Assembly (NCBI GenBank): GCA_963680875.1
Contig: OY804580.1
Span: 94,083,353-94,147,352 of the forward strand
DNA length: 64,000 bases
Direction: 5' to 3'
Source: Bathymodiolus brooksi
Taxonomy: Eukaryota; Mollusca; Bivalvia; Mytilida; Modiolidae
Program-made: the position numbers and the translations under genes
In this document: positions 35,120 through 44,398 of the stretch, one piece after another
Position numbering within the stretch: the stretch's first letter is position 1
Layout: each line of letters begins with the position of its first letter
Notes under the pieces: generated by a model
What the model was told of the DNA's origin: nothing
Database searches by the model: none
The model's input: the letters and a program-made list of their open reading frames with translations, nothing else

Positions 35120-35725
35120 TTACAAGTCTGTTCTATACAAGGGAACTAACTGTCTCAGTTCTGGCTCTCTTTCTTCCAACAATGGGATGATCTGTTTCAG
35201 TTCTTTCCATTCTCCAAAGTGTAAAGCCACACCTCTCTTGGTAGGACGGTAGGTCCATTCATCGGCGGGGATAAAGTGCTTTCTGATGTGAACGAAGGGA
35301 AACGGTGCCTTGATCGTCACGAAAACGTCGTTTCCGATATAGTATCGCCACTCTACTGGTTCTTTTTCTATGACTCTGGTAAGCAAATCGTCTATGACGT
35401 CCGACATGTTGCACAGGGCTTTCCATTGATCCAAATGTAAGCTCACTCCTTCTTTCGTAGGGACTGTGGCATCTTTCCAGAATCGTAAGTCTACTCTCTT
35501 GGATCCGTTCCATTCTGTTAACTCCAAGTATATGTTTTCTCCCAGGGCTCGTTTGAGTGGCTGAATGTCGACCATCTGCAAGATGTCTTCTATTTGTGCG
35601 GTATCGGGCGTCTGTGAGCCGTTTTGTGTCGGTGGCATCTCTACGATATCAATTATCTGCGTGGTTTTAGGCTGCTGTTCTGTCATCTGAACGCCTTTGG
35701 CTCTTTTACCTTTTTGACTTGGCAT
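35120..35725 (-). CDS. Tandem PC4-like (p15 coactivator fold) protein
   Basis: 201 residues. After a charged N-terminal tail (about 60 residues) there are two similar domains. Domain 1 contains GENIYLELTEWNGSKRVDLR, F-W-K-D, then TKEGVSLHLDQWKAL. Domain 2 contains IGNDVFVTIKA, FVHIRKHF, then TKRGVALHFGEWKEL. The order 'V-x-I-R-x-(F/Y)-x...P-T-x-x-G-(V/I)-x-L-x-x-x-x-W-x-x-L' is that of PC4, a single-stranded-DNA-binding fold of eukaryotic coactivator p15 and some viral proteins. Similar domains form the C-terminal half of the protein at 37133-37909, so the two genes are probably paralogous. A replication or late-transcription role is inference. Its neighbour downstream is the packaging ATPase. 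Confidence 0.6.
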   Translation of the reverse strand: MPSQKGKRAKGVQMTEQQPKTTQIIDIVEMPPTQNGSQTPDTAQIEDILQMVDIQPLKRALGENIYLELTEWNGSKRVDLRFWKDATVPTKEGVSLHLDQWKALCNMSDVIDDLLTRVIEKEPVEWRYYIGNDVFVTIKAPFPFVHIRKHFIPADEWTYRPTKRGVALHFGEWKELKQIIPLLEEREPELRQLVPLYRTDL

Positions 35726-35908
35726 GTTGCGGGTTCCAGCCAGTAAATGACGCAGAGTTCTAGTTACATCATCTTATATCCAATAATAATAACGACGTAT
35801 CTGATTGGTCGATTTCTTTCGTAACGTCGTATTTGATTGGACAGTCATTCTGTGTTTCGATTGGCCAGTTGTTTATGAAATGGAGCTTTCTGATTGGTTC
35901 CTTTTCCT
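35726..35908. other. Spacer between PC4-like and Bcl-2-like ORFs
   Basis: Contains three spaced copies of TCTGATTGGT/TTTGATTGGA-like words (inverted CCAAT boxes) at about 35799, 35833 and 35889. This suggests a promoter for the PC4-like gene downstream on the minus strand. Confidence 0.5.
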
Positions 35909-36130
35909 CTATTCTGATTGGTGGATGAGCGATCGATTGAAGTATTCGTATTCTGTCCCTTTAAGAACGGCATGGTAAATGTCCCAAAACTTCCATGCAC
36001 CGGTGGGGTACTGTTGCCCCATTTGACTCGTGAAGGCAAATAACACTAGCACTCGACCCATGTTGATAACACCGTCATTGAACATGGTAGACACAATCCT
36101 TCTATACGTCTGTACTCTATCGTTGTTCAT
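35909..36130 (-). CDS. Bcl-2-like fragment with BH1 motif (partial)
   Basis: 73 residues from ATG at 36130. Residues 9-32 read TYRRIVSTMFNDGVINMGRV then LVLFAFTSQM, matching the BH1 region of Bcl-2 proteins (F-x-D-G-x-x-N-W-G-R-V-x-x-L-x-x-F) except that the Trp is Met. BH1 lines the groove that binds BH3 helices. The helices before BH1 and a clear BH2 are missing. The frame is open upstream back to an AG at 36144 (HSDMNNDRV...), so an earlier exon may exist or may have been lost. A Bcl-2-like inhibitor beside a CARD protein would fit apoptosis control, but a 73-residue product may not fold. I cannot tell a remnant from one exon. Confidence 0.5.
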   Translation of the reverse strand: MNNDRVQTYRRIVSTMFNDGVINMGRVLVLFAFTSQMGQQYPTGAWKFWDIYHAVLKGTEYEYFNRSLIHQSE

Positions 36131-36423
36131 GTCTGAATGATATCTATTTGCCCTTTTTTTCTGTTTTCATAGGCTTTTTGACCACGCCATTGTTTTAAAC
36201 TTGACGTGACCGTTGTGTTGTCCCTGTGGGGCTCATACTCTGTGTTTTAATGTGCTGTCCCTGTGGGGCTCATACTCTGTACTTTAATGTGCTGTCCTTT
36301 GTTGTATGTGTATGTTGTTGTCCTTTGATTTTGATTACCCCTTTGGTATTGTCAAACTCTTCTTCTGTGTGATCGGTTTTCAAGATAAGATCAAATAATG
36401 TCCGTCTAGACACCTCATCTTTG
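36131..36423. other. Polinton spacer; short duplication
   Basis: GTTGTCCCTGTGGGGCTCAT then ACTCTGT is repeated at 36213 and 36252. Upstream exons of the Bcl-2-like ORF might be here, but none is convincing. Confidence 0.4.
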
Positions 36424-36705
36424 AAATACGTTTGTCAGTGACTTTGCGTTAGGTCGATAGTTTCCTCCACCACGATATAACTGAAAGTGGCGTTCAACAC
36501 CAAGTAAAATAGTTGACCACGATATAACTGAAAGTAGCGTTCAACACCAAATAAAATATTTGACCTCGATATAACTGAAAGTAGCGTTCAACACCAAATG
36601 AAATGTTTGATCACGATATAACTGAAAGTAGCGTTCAACACCAAATACAATCTTTGATCACGATATAACTGAAAGTAGCGTTCAACACCAAATACAATCT
36701 TTGAT
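36424..36705 (+). repeat. SINE tail amplified into five tandem copies
   Basis: It begins as a normal SINE 3' part (GTTTGTCAGTGAC, TTTCCTCCACCACG). The tail unit CGATATAACTGAAAGTAGCG plus TTCAACACCAAATAAAAT is then repeated five times with a period of about 47 bp. It is in plus orientation inside the Polinton. Confidence 0.88.
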
Positions 36706-37132
36706 CATCCATATAAAAGACCCAACACCGTTATACAATTTCAATTATTTAATGAATACAAATATATACAACAATGATTTTTTTTAAAGAAAATCAATTT
36801 AAATGAAAATCAACGAGGTTATTGACCTCAATTTAACTATTTTTTCCTTTATATTCAACTAGAACTTTACAGGTAAACATTTTTTTAAAAACTATTTACA
36901 CAATTTAAAATCTTAAACAGTCTATTATTTACAGTTTATATATCACGGATTTAAATATCTAACGGGATTGTAGACACAAAGTAGTATTGAACTGCCGATC
37001 CTTTGTTTGTACTGTTAATCTAATACAATATGTGTCATTTCTAGCGTCCTTTCCATTATATTGCGTTTTGTCCTTTATGATATGTTCTCCAAATACTAAT
37101 GTCACTTTTGTCGGAATGTGCCAGAGATACGC
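36706..37132. other. Polinton spacer downstream of CARD-PC4 gene
   Basis: AT-rich; holds the 3' flank of the CARD-PC4 gene. AATAAA-like signals lie on the minus strand but none is distinctive. Confidence 0.4.
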
Positions 37133-37909
37133 CTAGTCGAAATCGGGTCCGTTGGGATTACATTCACCACAATATATAGCTCCCTCTACGTTTTGGTGGG
37201 ACATGTAACAAGGAAGGGTCGTATTCAGATCGGGAATGAGATCCAGTAATTCCCTGGCTACGTCCTTCAGTTTATCGAATTGTTCGAATGTTAGAGACAG
37301 TCCCTGGGGTGTGGGGTACATCTTATTGTCGATGGGAGAGCACCAGCGATATCTTATATCTACACAACAGTCAGTTGTATCGTTATTATCCACAGTCAGG
37401 TACACGTTTCCACCCAAATGTTCTATCACGCTAGAATATCTGTTATTTCTTATTTGTTCGACCGCTTCGTCCACGTCTTCCAAATACGTTTCAAACATTT
37501 TCCAACGAATCAAGGGGAAATACATTTCTATTGCGCCTTGTTTAAGAGTGATTTCTTCTTTTTCTGCCTTCAGATACACTTCTCCACCCAGATGAAAACT
37601 GGAATGTTCTGGGAAGCACACTGCCATGTCTTCTTTTTCTGGGCCGGTTAGCACCGATACCAACTCGTTCTTGTGACGGGCCAACAGAGCATAGCAGAAA
37701 GCGTGAAACGCGTTCGGTCCCCTTCTGGGCAATAATTCTAAGAGAGCCCTAGTCGTTCCTTTTTGGGTAGGTTGTCGAGCAATGAATTCTCGCTGCTCCT
37801 CGTTTACTATCTGTTGTTGACGGAGTTCGTCCAATATGTCATCAACCGGGGTTTCATTCACCAACAACACGTAATTTTTGGTTAGAGCGAGTTTGTGTTC
37901 GGATTGCAT
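37133..37909 (-). CDS. CARD fused to PC4-like domains (Polinton cargo)
   Basis: 258 residues if translation starts at the ATG at 37907-37909, directly preceded by a splice-acceptor-like TTTATGCTTACAG; an open frame extends 16 codons further. Residues about 1-90 form a caspase-2/CRADD-type CARD: LALTKNYVLLVNE, ILDELRQQQIVNEEQREFI, then LLELLPRRGPNAFHAFCYAL. The G-P-x-A-F-x-A-F-C-x-A-L motif is nearly that of caspase-2. Two PC4-like modules follow: HLGGEVYLKAEKEEI...FPLIRWKMF and HLGGNVYLTVDNND...VDIRYRW...PTPQGLSLTFEQFDKL. The C-terminus has a short C-Y-M...C-G-E-C cluster. CARDs pair with partner CARDs in caspase and inflammasome complexes, so a virus-like element encoding one may block or redirect host death signalling; this is inference. 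No internal stop. Confidence 0.72.
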   Translation of the reverse strand: MQSEHKLALTKNYVLLVNETPVDDILDELRQQQIVNEEQREFIARQPTQKGTTRALLELLPRRGPNAFHAFCYALLARHKNELVSVLTGPEKEDMAVCFPEHSSFHLGGEVYLKAEKEEITLKQGAIEMYFPLIRWKMFETYLEDVDEAVEQIRNNRYSSVIEHLGGNVYLTVDNNDTTDCCVDIRYRWCSPIDNKMYPTPQGLSLTFEQFDKLKDVARELLDLIPDLNTTLPCYMSHQNVEGAIYCGECNPNGPDFD

Positions 37910-38044
37910 CTGTAAGCATAAAGTATAATACAGGTGTAAAGGTATTCGAAAATCCAATTAATATATTGACTTACCTTATGAAAGCCAATTGTTAAAATGT
38001 TTATATTTGATAATAATAAAAAAAAAATGCTACTTATTTCAACA

Positions 38045-39338
38045 TAAAGTTCTAAACAGGAATTTTCTATAAATAAGTCCCACCAAATATTTCGAATATA
38101 GTTACAGCACACGTATACAAAACAATATGTTGTTTTTTCACATAATCTGCATATATTAACATTGGAGTCTGATACGGTTGAAATCAATTTAGCAATACTT
38201 GGTATCGATTTTTTTGTGTGTATTATGTCTATACTTTAAATCACCTAGAGTTCATCGGAGTGTAGATTATGAAAACGTAAATTTACTTTTTATGGTTTGT
38301 CTATGAATAATCTTAATGTATCCATCTTCGTTGAATCTGAAACACAATGGATATTTAATAAGACCACCTGCTCTATTTTACGCGAAAAAGCACTGAATGA
38401 AATTAATAAGACTATATACCACCTGCCTAGATACAAATGCTTTACATTAAATCACTGAATTCTTTTAAAATTATAACAATATGTAATCAAAATAAATTCA
38501 TACTAAAAGTGAAAAAAAAACTGTAGCAAAGATAAAAGAAAATATTAAAAAAAGTTTTGTTTGGTTTTGAAATCGATGAAGCGTTGTAGCACGCGACTAC
38601 CCCATCGACTAATAACTTTTTTGCAGTGTGAAGAAAATACATGAATGCATCCTTTTGAACAGCACCTGTCTTCAAAAATCGATTGATGCAATTAAAATTT
38701 GAAAATCCTTTGTGCTGATAACTATTTGTTAAAACGACAAACTATAACCATTTTGATAATGAATATTTCATGAGAATTATTCAAAAAGAAAATAAATCGG
38801 CTTACCTGTACCTTGAAATAAATGTTCCGTGATCACACACACTGCGTTGTACAAATCAAACTGTATTTCTGAAATAAAAAGAAAATAGTGGATGATAAAT
38901 ATCCAAGTTTAAACATTGGATGACAAATATGTATAACGTAGACAAGGAATAGTCAACAACATGTCGACAAAAAATGACGCAAAGTTTATCAAATGTAAAA
39001 ACAGATGAAACGTTAATTCTAATCTGTGAAGAAAGTTACGCATTAAAACATATCCTTTTTCAACCTTAATATTAAAACTTTCTATCAAACAAAATCGAAT
39101 AAGAACTGACATCAATAATAACTCGGACTTGAATTCTTTTAAATTCTGAAAAATTCATACTAAAAAAAAAAAAAAAACACGTTACCTTTTAGCAATATGT
39201 AAATTTTCCTCGTTTTATTTAATCTATTCTTGTATTCTGAAAAGGAACGGGTTAAGATACTTTAAAGTAAATTGATTAAAACGTGTAAACGGGAAACATG
39301 TCACAACACGTTCATCATACTATTGATTTTTTCATGAA
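38045..39338. repeat. Polinton internal direct repeat R1 and leader
   Basis: 38323-39338 repeats at 41347-42398 with high identity (same order of ACGATGG-like, GAAGCGTTGTAGCACGCGAC and CCTTGAAATAAATGTTCC words). On the minus strand R1 lies before the CARD-PC4 gene and R2 before the PolB gene, so each may supply a promoter and 5' leader. Both contain TTTCAG|ATTCAACGAAG-ATG, an acceptor followed by a start codon. 38045-38255 is also the inverted partner of 30949-31140. Confidence 0.75.
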
Positions 39339-41353
39339 TTTCTTCAAATATCATTCCATATCTTGGCACCAGTAAGCGAAAAGCTTTTTCGCTGATATCT
39401 GTTAAATGCTGCAAACAGGACTCTACCGTCTCACTGGTATCACCTTCCGTAACAAAGCAGATGGGCTCGGTATAGGTAGGAACGTTGGAACATACAGACA
39501 CGCTGAGTAGTACATGATGACTGGTCCACTCCAACTTCTCGGATCGTCTCTTTTCTGTGGGCTGTAACATCACCTCAATGTCATAGGTAGCTCTATACGG
39601 GTAATACCGGTCTTCTTCTGGGACGTCGATGCCTTCGTCTTTTAACCGGTCGAAAACGGTCTGTGTTGTATGGTACACGCCACCAGGATACTTGTAGATA
39701 ACATCTCCGGTACAGGTCCGTTCATGTCTGTGCAGCATCCCAACATGTTTCCACAACCGGTCACATTTCGAACACAGGTAGCTATGACTGTATGACCTCA
39801 GGTCTTTAATGTAGCTGAAGTGCTGTTCGTACAGGTTCAAATTCATGGTGTCGTCGTACTTGTAGGGAGAACGTCGTACCAACCGAGCTGCGATGTCACC
39901 AGCTTCTGTTTCTTGTAAGTCATACACATACACGTTCAAGCTAAATACCTGCTCCAATACCACCAAATCATCCAATGTCACACCCTTGAAGTCTGCAGGG
40001 GTCATGTCTTGTTGTTGTAGACACTGTCTGTAATAGGTCTTGGCTGGGGTTTCTAAATCTTGGACATCTACAACCCCACGATGTACTGCTAAAGAACGGA
40101 AAAAGCAGAGATTGTCTGTGTAGGCACCATGGGATCCACCAACTAAAGCAACGACAGCTTTGTTTTTCAAAATATGGTCTGGAAGAACGACTCTGGCACC
40201 AATCGGGTGGTCAAACAGCTTGTTGACATAAAACGTCACATTGGTCAGGAGGTGCACCACCCATTTGGTGTCAGGACGTTGTTGGCGAATATACTCTAAC
40301 ATGTCATGTCGGCTCAACTCCTCTAGAAACCTCTCCAAGTCTTCTTCTGTTCTGATGAGGTGTGGAGCATCAAAAAATCTGGAGTTATTCTGGCTGGAGT
40401 GGTAGTACCGTAATTCTCCAGTTTCCACGTTTCTCAAAATAAAACCAAACGACAGCTTGATCTTAAAGGCTGTGGTCTGCTGTCTAAAGATCCGGCGTAC
40501 CATCACTGGAAAAGTGGACGCTGTCATATCATGCAAGGCAAAATTATACCTGTCTTGAACACGATTGCCGGTCACCTCCTCTGTACGGATGGTATTCCAG
40601 TGTCTTAAATATAGGATACGGGTCACCGGGTCTTCTGGTAATATATTAGGTTCAACGGACGGACTGTTGGAAGACTGGGGACTGTGACTTCGTGGTTGCT
40701 TTGGAGGACTATTGGATGGTCCAGGGGATGGGGGTCTCTTCATCACTTCAGGTCTTTGTTGGAGAGCCCGGTGACGGAGCATGTTTTCCCTTCTATTAAA
40801 ATATTGACCACAAACGGGACAGGTAATCGTGTAGTCGTGGGATTCCTCGTGGCGTTTCTTAGCATCGGGACGTCTGAATTCTTTTCCGCAGATGTTACAG
40901 GGATAGGTCTGCGAAGAATCTACATGGGTTTTCATGTGGCGGGTGAGACTGCGTTTCTCCGTAAACTGTTTCCCACATTTGTCACACACGTACTTCTGAA
41001 ACGATACAATAGAAACATATGCTATGTTTGGGTAAAAAGTTATTATGTTATTCCTGTTTTGAGATTTTATTGTCTCTTTTGTTTGTGTGATGCATATATA
41101 TATTTAGTGGAATGGCTCCTTCTTTAGTTTGTGTGTTTCTTGTCTCGTGTATCTAAATACGTAGTATCGATTCCCCTCCGGAGCCTCGGTATTTCATTAA
41201 TCATGATAGTAATGCTGAATTCGTAGGTATCGATTCCCCTCTAGAGCCTCGTTATTTTTTCATACTATATTTAATAGTTATGTTTCATTTATCAAACCCA
41301 ATGATTCAAATGTAAACACATAATTAAAAAACACTTACGTTGCTTTTATCCAT
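39301..41353 (-). CDS. Polinton protein-primed DNA polymerase B, N-terminal part only
   Basis: Two exons: 41339-41353 (MDKSN, donor GTAAGT) and 39301-40995 (after TTTCAG), in frame. The N-terminus has three C2H2 fingers (CDKCGKQF...H; CNICGKEF...H; CPVCGQYF...H) and a Pro/Ser linker. A conserved domain with ALVGGSHGAYTDNLCFFRSL and VFSLNVYVYDL follows; the C...V-Y pattern recalls OTU-like thiol proteases seen in some Polinton polymerases. Then comes a further zinc cluster (CSKCDRLW...H...C). YRATYDIEVML is the Exo I motif (D-x-E) of family B proofreading exonucleases. The ORF stops about 100 residues later (SMMNVL), so the rest of the exonuclease and all polymerase motifs are missing. The last 12 codons recur at 42361-42398 in repeat R2. 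Confidence 0.82.
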
Positions 41354-42621
41354 CTTCGTTGAATCTGAAACACAATGGATATTTAATAAGACCACCTGCT
41401 CTACTTTACGTGAAAAAGCACTGAATGAAATTAATAAGACTATATACCACCTGCCTATATTATAAAATGGATACAAATGCTTTGCATTAAATCACTGAAT
41501 TCTTTTAAAATTATAACAATATGTAGTAAAAAATAAATTCATACTAAAAGTAAAAAAAGAAAAAAACTGGCAAAGATAAAAGAAAATATTAAAAAAGTTT
41601 TGTTTGGGTTTTGAAATCGATGAAGCGTTGTAGCACGCGACTACCCCCATCGACTAATACCTTTTTGCCTAGTGTGAAGAAAATACATGAATGCATCCTT
41701 TGTTTGGGTTTAGAGGCAGTCAACAATGAACAGCACCTGTCTTCGAAAATCGATTGATGCCATTAAAATTTGAAAATCCTTTGTGCTGATAACTATTTGT
41801 TAAAACGACAAACTATAACCATTTGATAAATAAATCGGCTTACCTGTACCTTGAAATAAATGTTCCGTGATCACACACACACTGCGTTGTATAACAAAAC
41901 TGTATTTCTGAAATAAAAAGAAAATAGTGGATGATAAATATCCAAGTTTAAAAATTGGATGACAAATATGTATAACGTAGACAAGGAATAGTCAACAACA
42001 TGTCGACAAAAAATGACGCAAAGTTTATTAAATGTAAAAACAGATGAAACGTTAATTTTAATCTGTGAAGAAAATCCTCAGTTCCGACCAGAACCTTTAA
42101 GTTACGCATTAAAACATATCCTTTTTTCAACCTTAATATTAAAACTTTCTATCAAACAAAATCGAATAAGAACTGACATTAATAATAAATCGGACTTGAA
42201 TTCTTTTAAATTCTGAAAAATTCATACTAAAAAAAACAAAAAAACACGTTACCTTTTAGCAATATGTAAATGTTCCTCGTTTTCTTCAATCTATTCTTTG
42301 TATTCTGAAAAGGGTTAAGATACTTTAAAGTAAATTGATTAAAACGTGTAAACGGGAAACATGTCACAACACGTTCATCATACTATTGATTTTTTCATAA
42401 AATGTTTTCTGAATTAAAAATCAACTACATGAATTAATTTGATTAAAATATTATAATAGGGTTGAGATGCTTACCTTTGTTCGAATATAAATTTTCCACA
42501 AGATAAACACGTCCTGTCAATATCAAAGCTGGAGTAGAAATGATTTTTTCAAAAAGACGAGCGTACAATGGAAGGCCGACGATTGGTTGGTTTTGAATTC
42601 GAAGCAAGAAGGAGTACGATT
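41354..42621. repeat. Polinton internal direct repeat R2
   Basis: 41347-42398 is the second copy of R1. It ends with a copy of the last codons of the PolB ORF, so an upstream PolB-like copy was probably deleted. 42399-42621 is unique AT-rich spacer before the right terminal repeat. Confidence 0.75.
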
Positions 42622-42873
42622 GGTTGAATTCACAATTCCATTGTTCGCACCTAGAATCTAGAGGAGTTCCGGGAAAAACGCGGGAAATACCGGGTAAAAA
42701 AACGCGGGAAATTATCTCCCTTTCATTTCCGGTTCACGATTTCCGGTGACGCAACTTCCGGTGACGTCATATCCGGTGATTCAACTTCCGGTCGCACCTG
42801 CGCACGCGAGCACTTCCGGCACCACCTCACTGCACCACTTCAAATGCGGTTTGAGCTGTGCTTATATACTACT
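42622..42873 (-). repeat. Polinton right terminal inverted repeat
   Basis: Inverted partner of 30026-30263. Contains several ACTTCCGG words (inverted CCGGAAGT) and a TGACGTCA palindrome (42757-42764) that is absent from the left arm. It ends TATACTACT before CACGTG. Confidence 0.88.
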
Positions 42874-42922
42874 CACGTGGGTTTTTTTTTCAAATAAATT
42901 CAACAAATAAACAAAACCTCAC

Positions 42923-43016
42923 CTTTTGACAAGTCTGTCTTGAGCTGGCCTTGGGAACTTTCGTCGATATCGGAGTCTTCTGATGTTGAATGTTCTCTTT
43001 CCTGTTGACTTTCATC
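42923..43016 (-). pseudogene. Duplicated exon-1 segment of the P2RX7_C-like gene (H1 copies)
   Basis: Encodes DESQQEREHSTSEDSDIDES then QGQLKTDLSK up to a GTGAGG donor at 42917-42922. It matches the genuine exon 1 up to DESSQ and then diverges with a net indel, so the phase does not give the W-C-x-C-G junction. It joins intron sequence AGCTTATG directly at 43017, the breakpoint of the 1.2-kb duplication. Near-identical copies lie at about 46948-47041 and 50907-51000. Confidence 0.75.
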
Positions 43017-44211
43017 AGCTTATGAAGGGTTTTACTATACTGTTGGGAAGTAAAGGAACAGATATGGAGCAAATGTCAATGAGAGAACATCCAATCTCCG
43101 AATTGACTGGCTGATCAAAAATAGACATATAGGTGGCCACACCATCTTCAACAAGCGGGACACCCCACAAAATACAGCAAGCCCTAAATGACCCCCAACA
43201 AAAAACAAAGTGGATCAGTGGCCAAAATACTAGAAAAAAAATTCAAACATGATTGAATACTGCCTCTAATCTAGAATGGAATTGAGAAGTAATTGATTCT
43301 TGTTGTCTCGAATACATTTAAGTCAACATTTCAGGTAACTCGAAAAAGTTTTCTGGATCTTCAACAGTAATTACTATGCAAATTTACCCCTGATGAATAC
43401 AATTACCAGCTGTGTATCCTATCCTGCCAGGTACCCATGCAAGATGTTTCTGTCAACTTGAAAGTGCCAGTAAAAACATTTCATTGTTTGAAATCAACAG
43501 GGAGCCACTTTACTCAGAACTTTCTTTAAAATTTCTGAAAACTTTTTGTAGAAATGTACGTAACATGCATAAATACAATGGTTAGTGTTGAGATTGGGTA
43601 CTCAGCCAGTAGACCTGACAACTCAAAAGAAATGTACCAACTTGCAGACTTGTTCAAGATATGCATAATATCAGTAATAGTATAAGCAAATATATAAAGT
43701 TGTGGGTTTTCTGGAAAAGAGGTTAATGCTTGAGCTGTTGTGGATTGTGGATTATTTGTTTGCTGCTTCATTTGAGTGAAAATAATGTTAAAATTACTCA
43801 ATGTTCTCTTTACCTGGGGGTCCTCTTTATATGGCAAGACTCACACTATCAGTATCAATATGGCTGTAGCACTAACAAATGTCAGATGGGCTTAAAAGTC
43901 TTAAAAATCTCTCCTGTTCGAAATGTGTCAGGGTTCATTTAATACATGTGCGAAGTAGAAAAAAAAGGGGACATATGAGACACTACGACAGTCATCTTTA
44001 TTCGTTAAAACTTTCGTAAATTGGGGGGGGGGGGGTTAAGATATCATCGTCAGTACAACCTGTTGACTTATGTTATTTCAGTTTTTCGTTCAATCCTGTT
44101 TTTTTTTTAAATTGTTTACAAATAAACAAAACCTCACCAGTCGGTGTTGACTAGTCTGTCCTGAGCTTGGGAACTTTCGTCGATATCGGAGTCTTCTGAT
44201 GTTGAATGTTC
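43017..44211 (-). repeat. Host repeat unit H2, first copy, with exon-1 piece
   Basis: Second 1.2-kb copy of the intron-1/exon-1 segment. 44138-44211 encodes the 3' part of exon 1 (HSTSEDSDIDESSQAQDRLV then NTD-W) with a GTGAGG donor at 44132-44137. It is cut by LTR A at 44212. Further H2 copies lie at about 47042-48235 and 51001-52194. None of the short ORFs in it is supported by motifs. Confidence 0.8.
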
Positions 44212-44398
44212 TGTAGTGAGTCGTGGGGGATGGGGGCCGAGGAGTTCTGAAAGGCACCCATGATGCACCACAAACTGACCACGCTTGCCATAACGAGATA
44301 TACCACAGAACAACCTAGAAGTGAAAAACCAAGAGACGTAAAAATCATCCGACTGAAATAGTGCAAGCTAGTAATAGTAAGTAGTGCTAATTACTATA
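44212..44398 (+). mobile_element. Gypsy 5' LTR, copy A
   Basis: 187 bp, TGTAGTGAGTCGTGGGG to TAATTACTATA, followed one base later by the primer-binding site TGGCGCTGCGACTAC. Almost identical to the LTRs at 48236, 52195 and 63190. Confidence 0.88.

Larger units (their letters stand above)
30026..42873 (-). mobile_element. Polinton/Maverick, 12,848 bp, truncated gene set
   Basis: It begins AGTAGTATA and ends TATACTACT, the AG...CT termini of Polintons. The flanking 6-bp repeats are CACGTG (30020-30025 and 42874-42879). Paralogous copies of the target at 46899-46904 and 50858-50863 keep a single CACGTG in the same context, giving the empty site directly. All recognised genes are on the minus strand: PolB N-terminal part, CARD-PC4, Bcl-2-like fragment, PC4-like, packaging ATPase. 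I find no integrase, protease, major or minor capsid gene or polymerase palm. It therefore cannot move or package itself alone. Confidence 0.88.

Noticed and set aside
39301..41353. Complete DNA polymerase B
   Set aside because: The ORF ends about 100 residues after Exo I; no polymerase palm motifs are visible anywhere in the element.
43526..43837. Conserved minus-strand 103-residue ORF present in several copies (also 47551, 51510)
   Set aside because: Copies come from the tandem duplication of intron sequence; no motif, and the equivalent region at 29500-29780 is not kept open in the same way.
44151..44366. 71-residue minus-strand ORF repeated at 48175, 52134 and 63144
   Set aside because: It reads across the LTR boundary into host exon sequence; its recurrence is explained by LTR copies.
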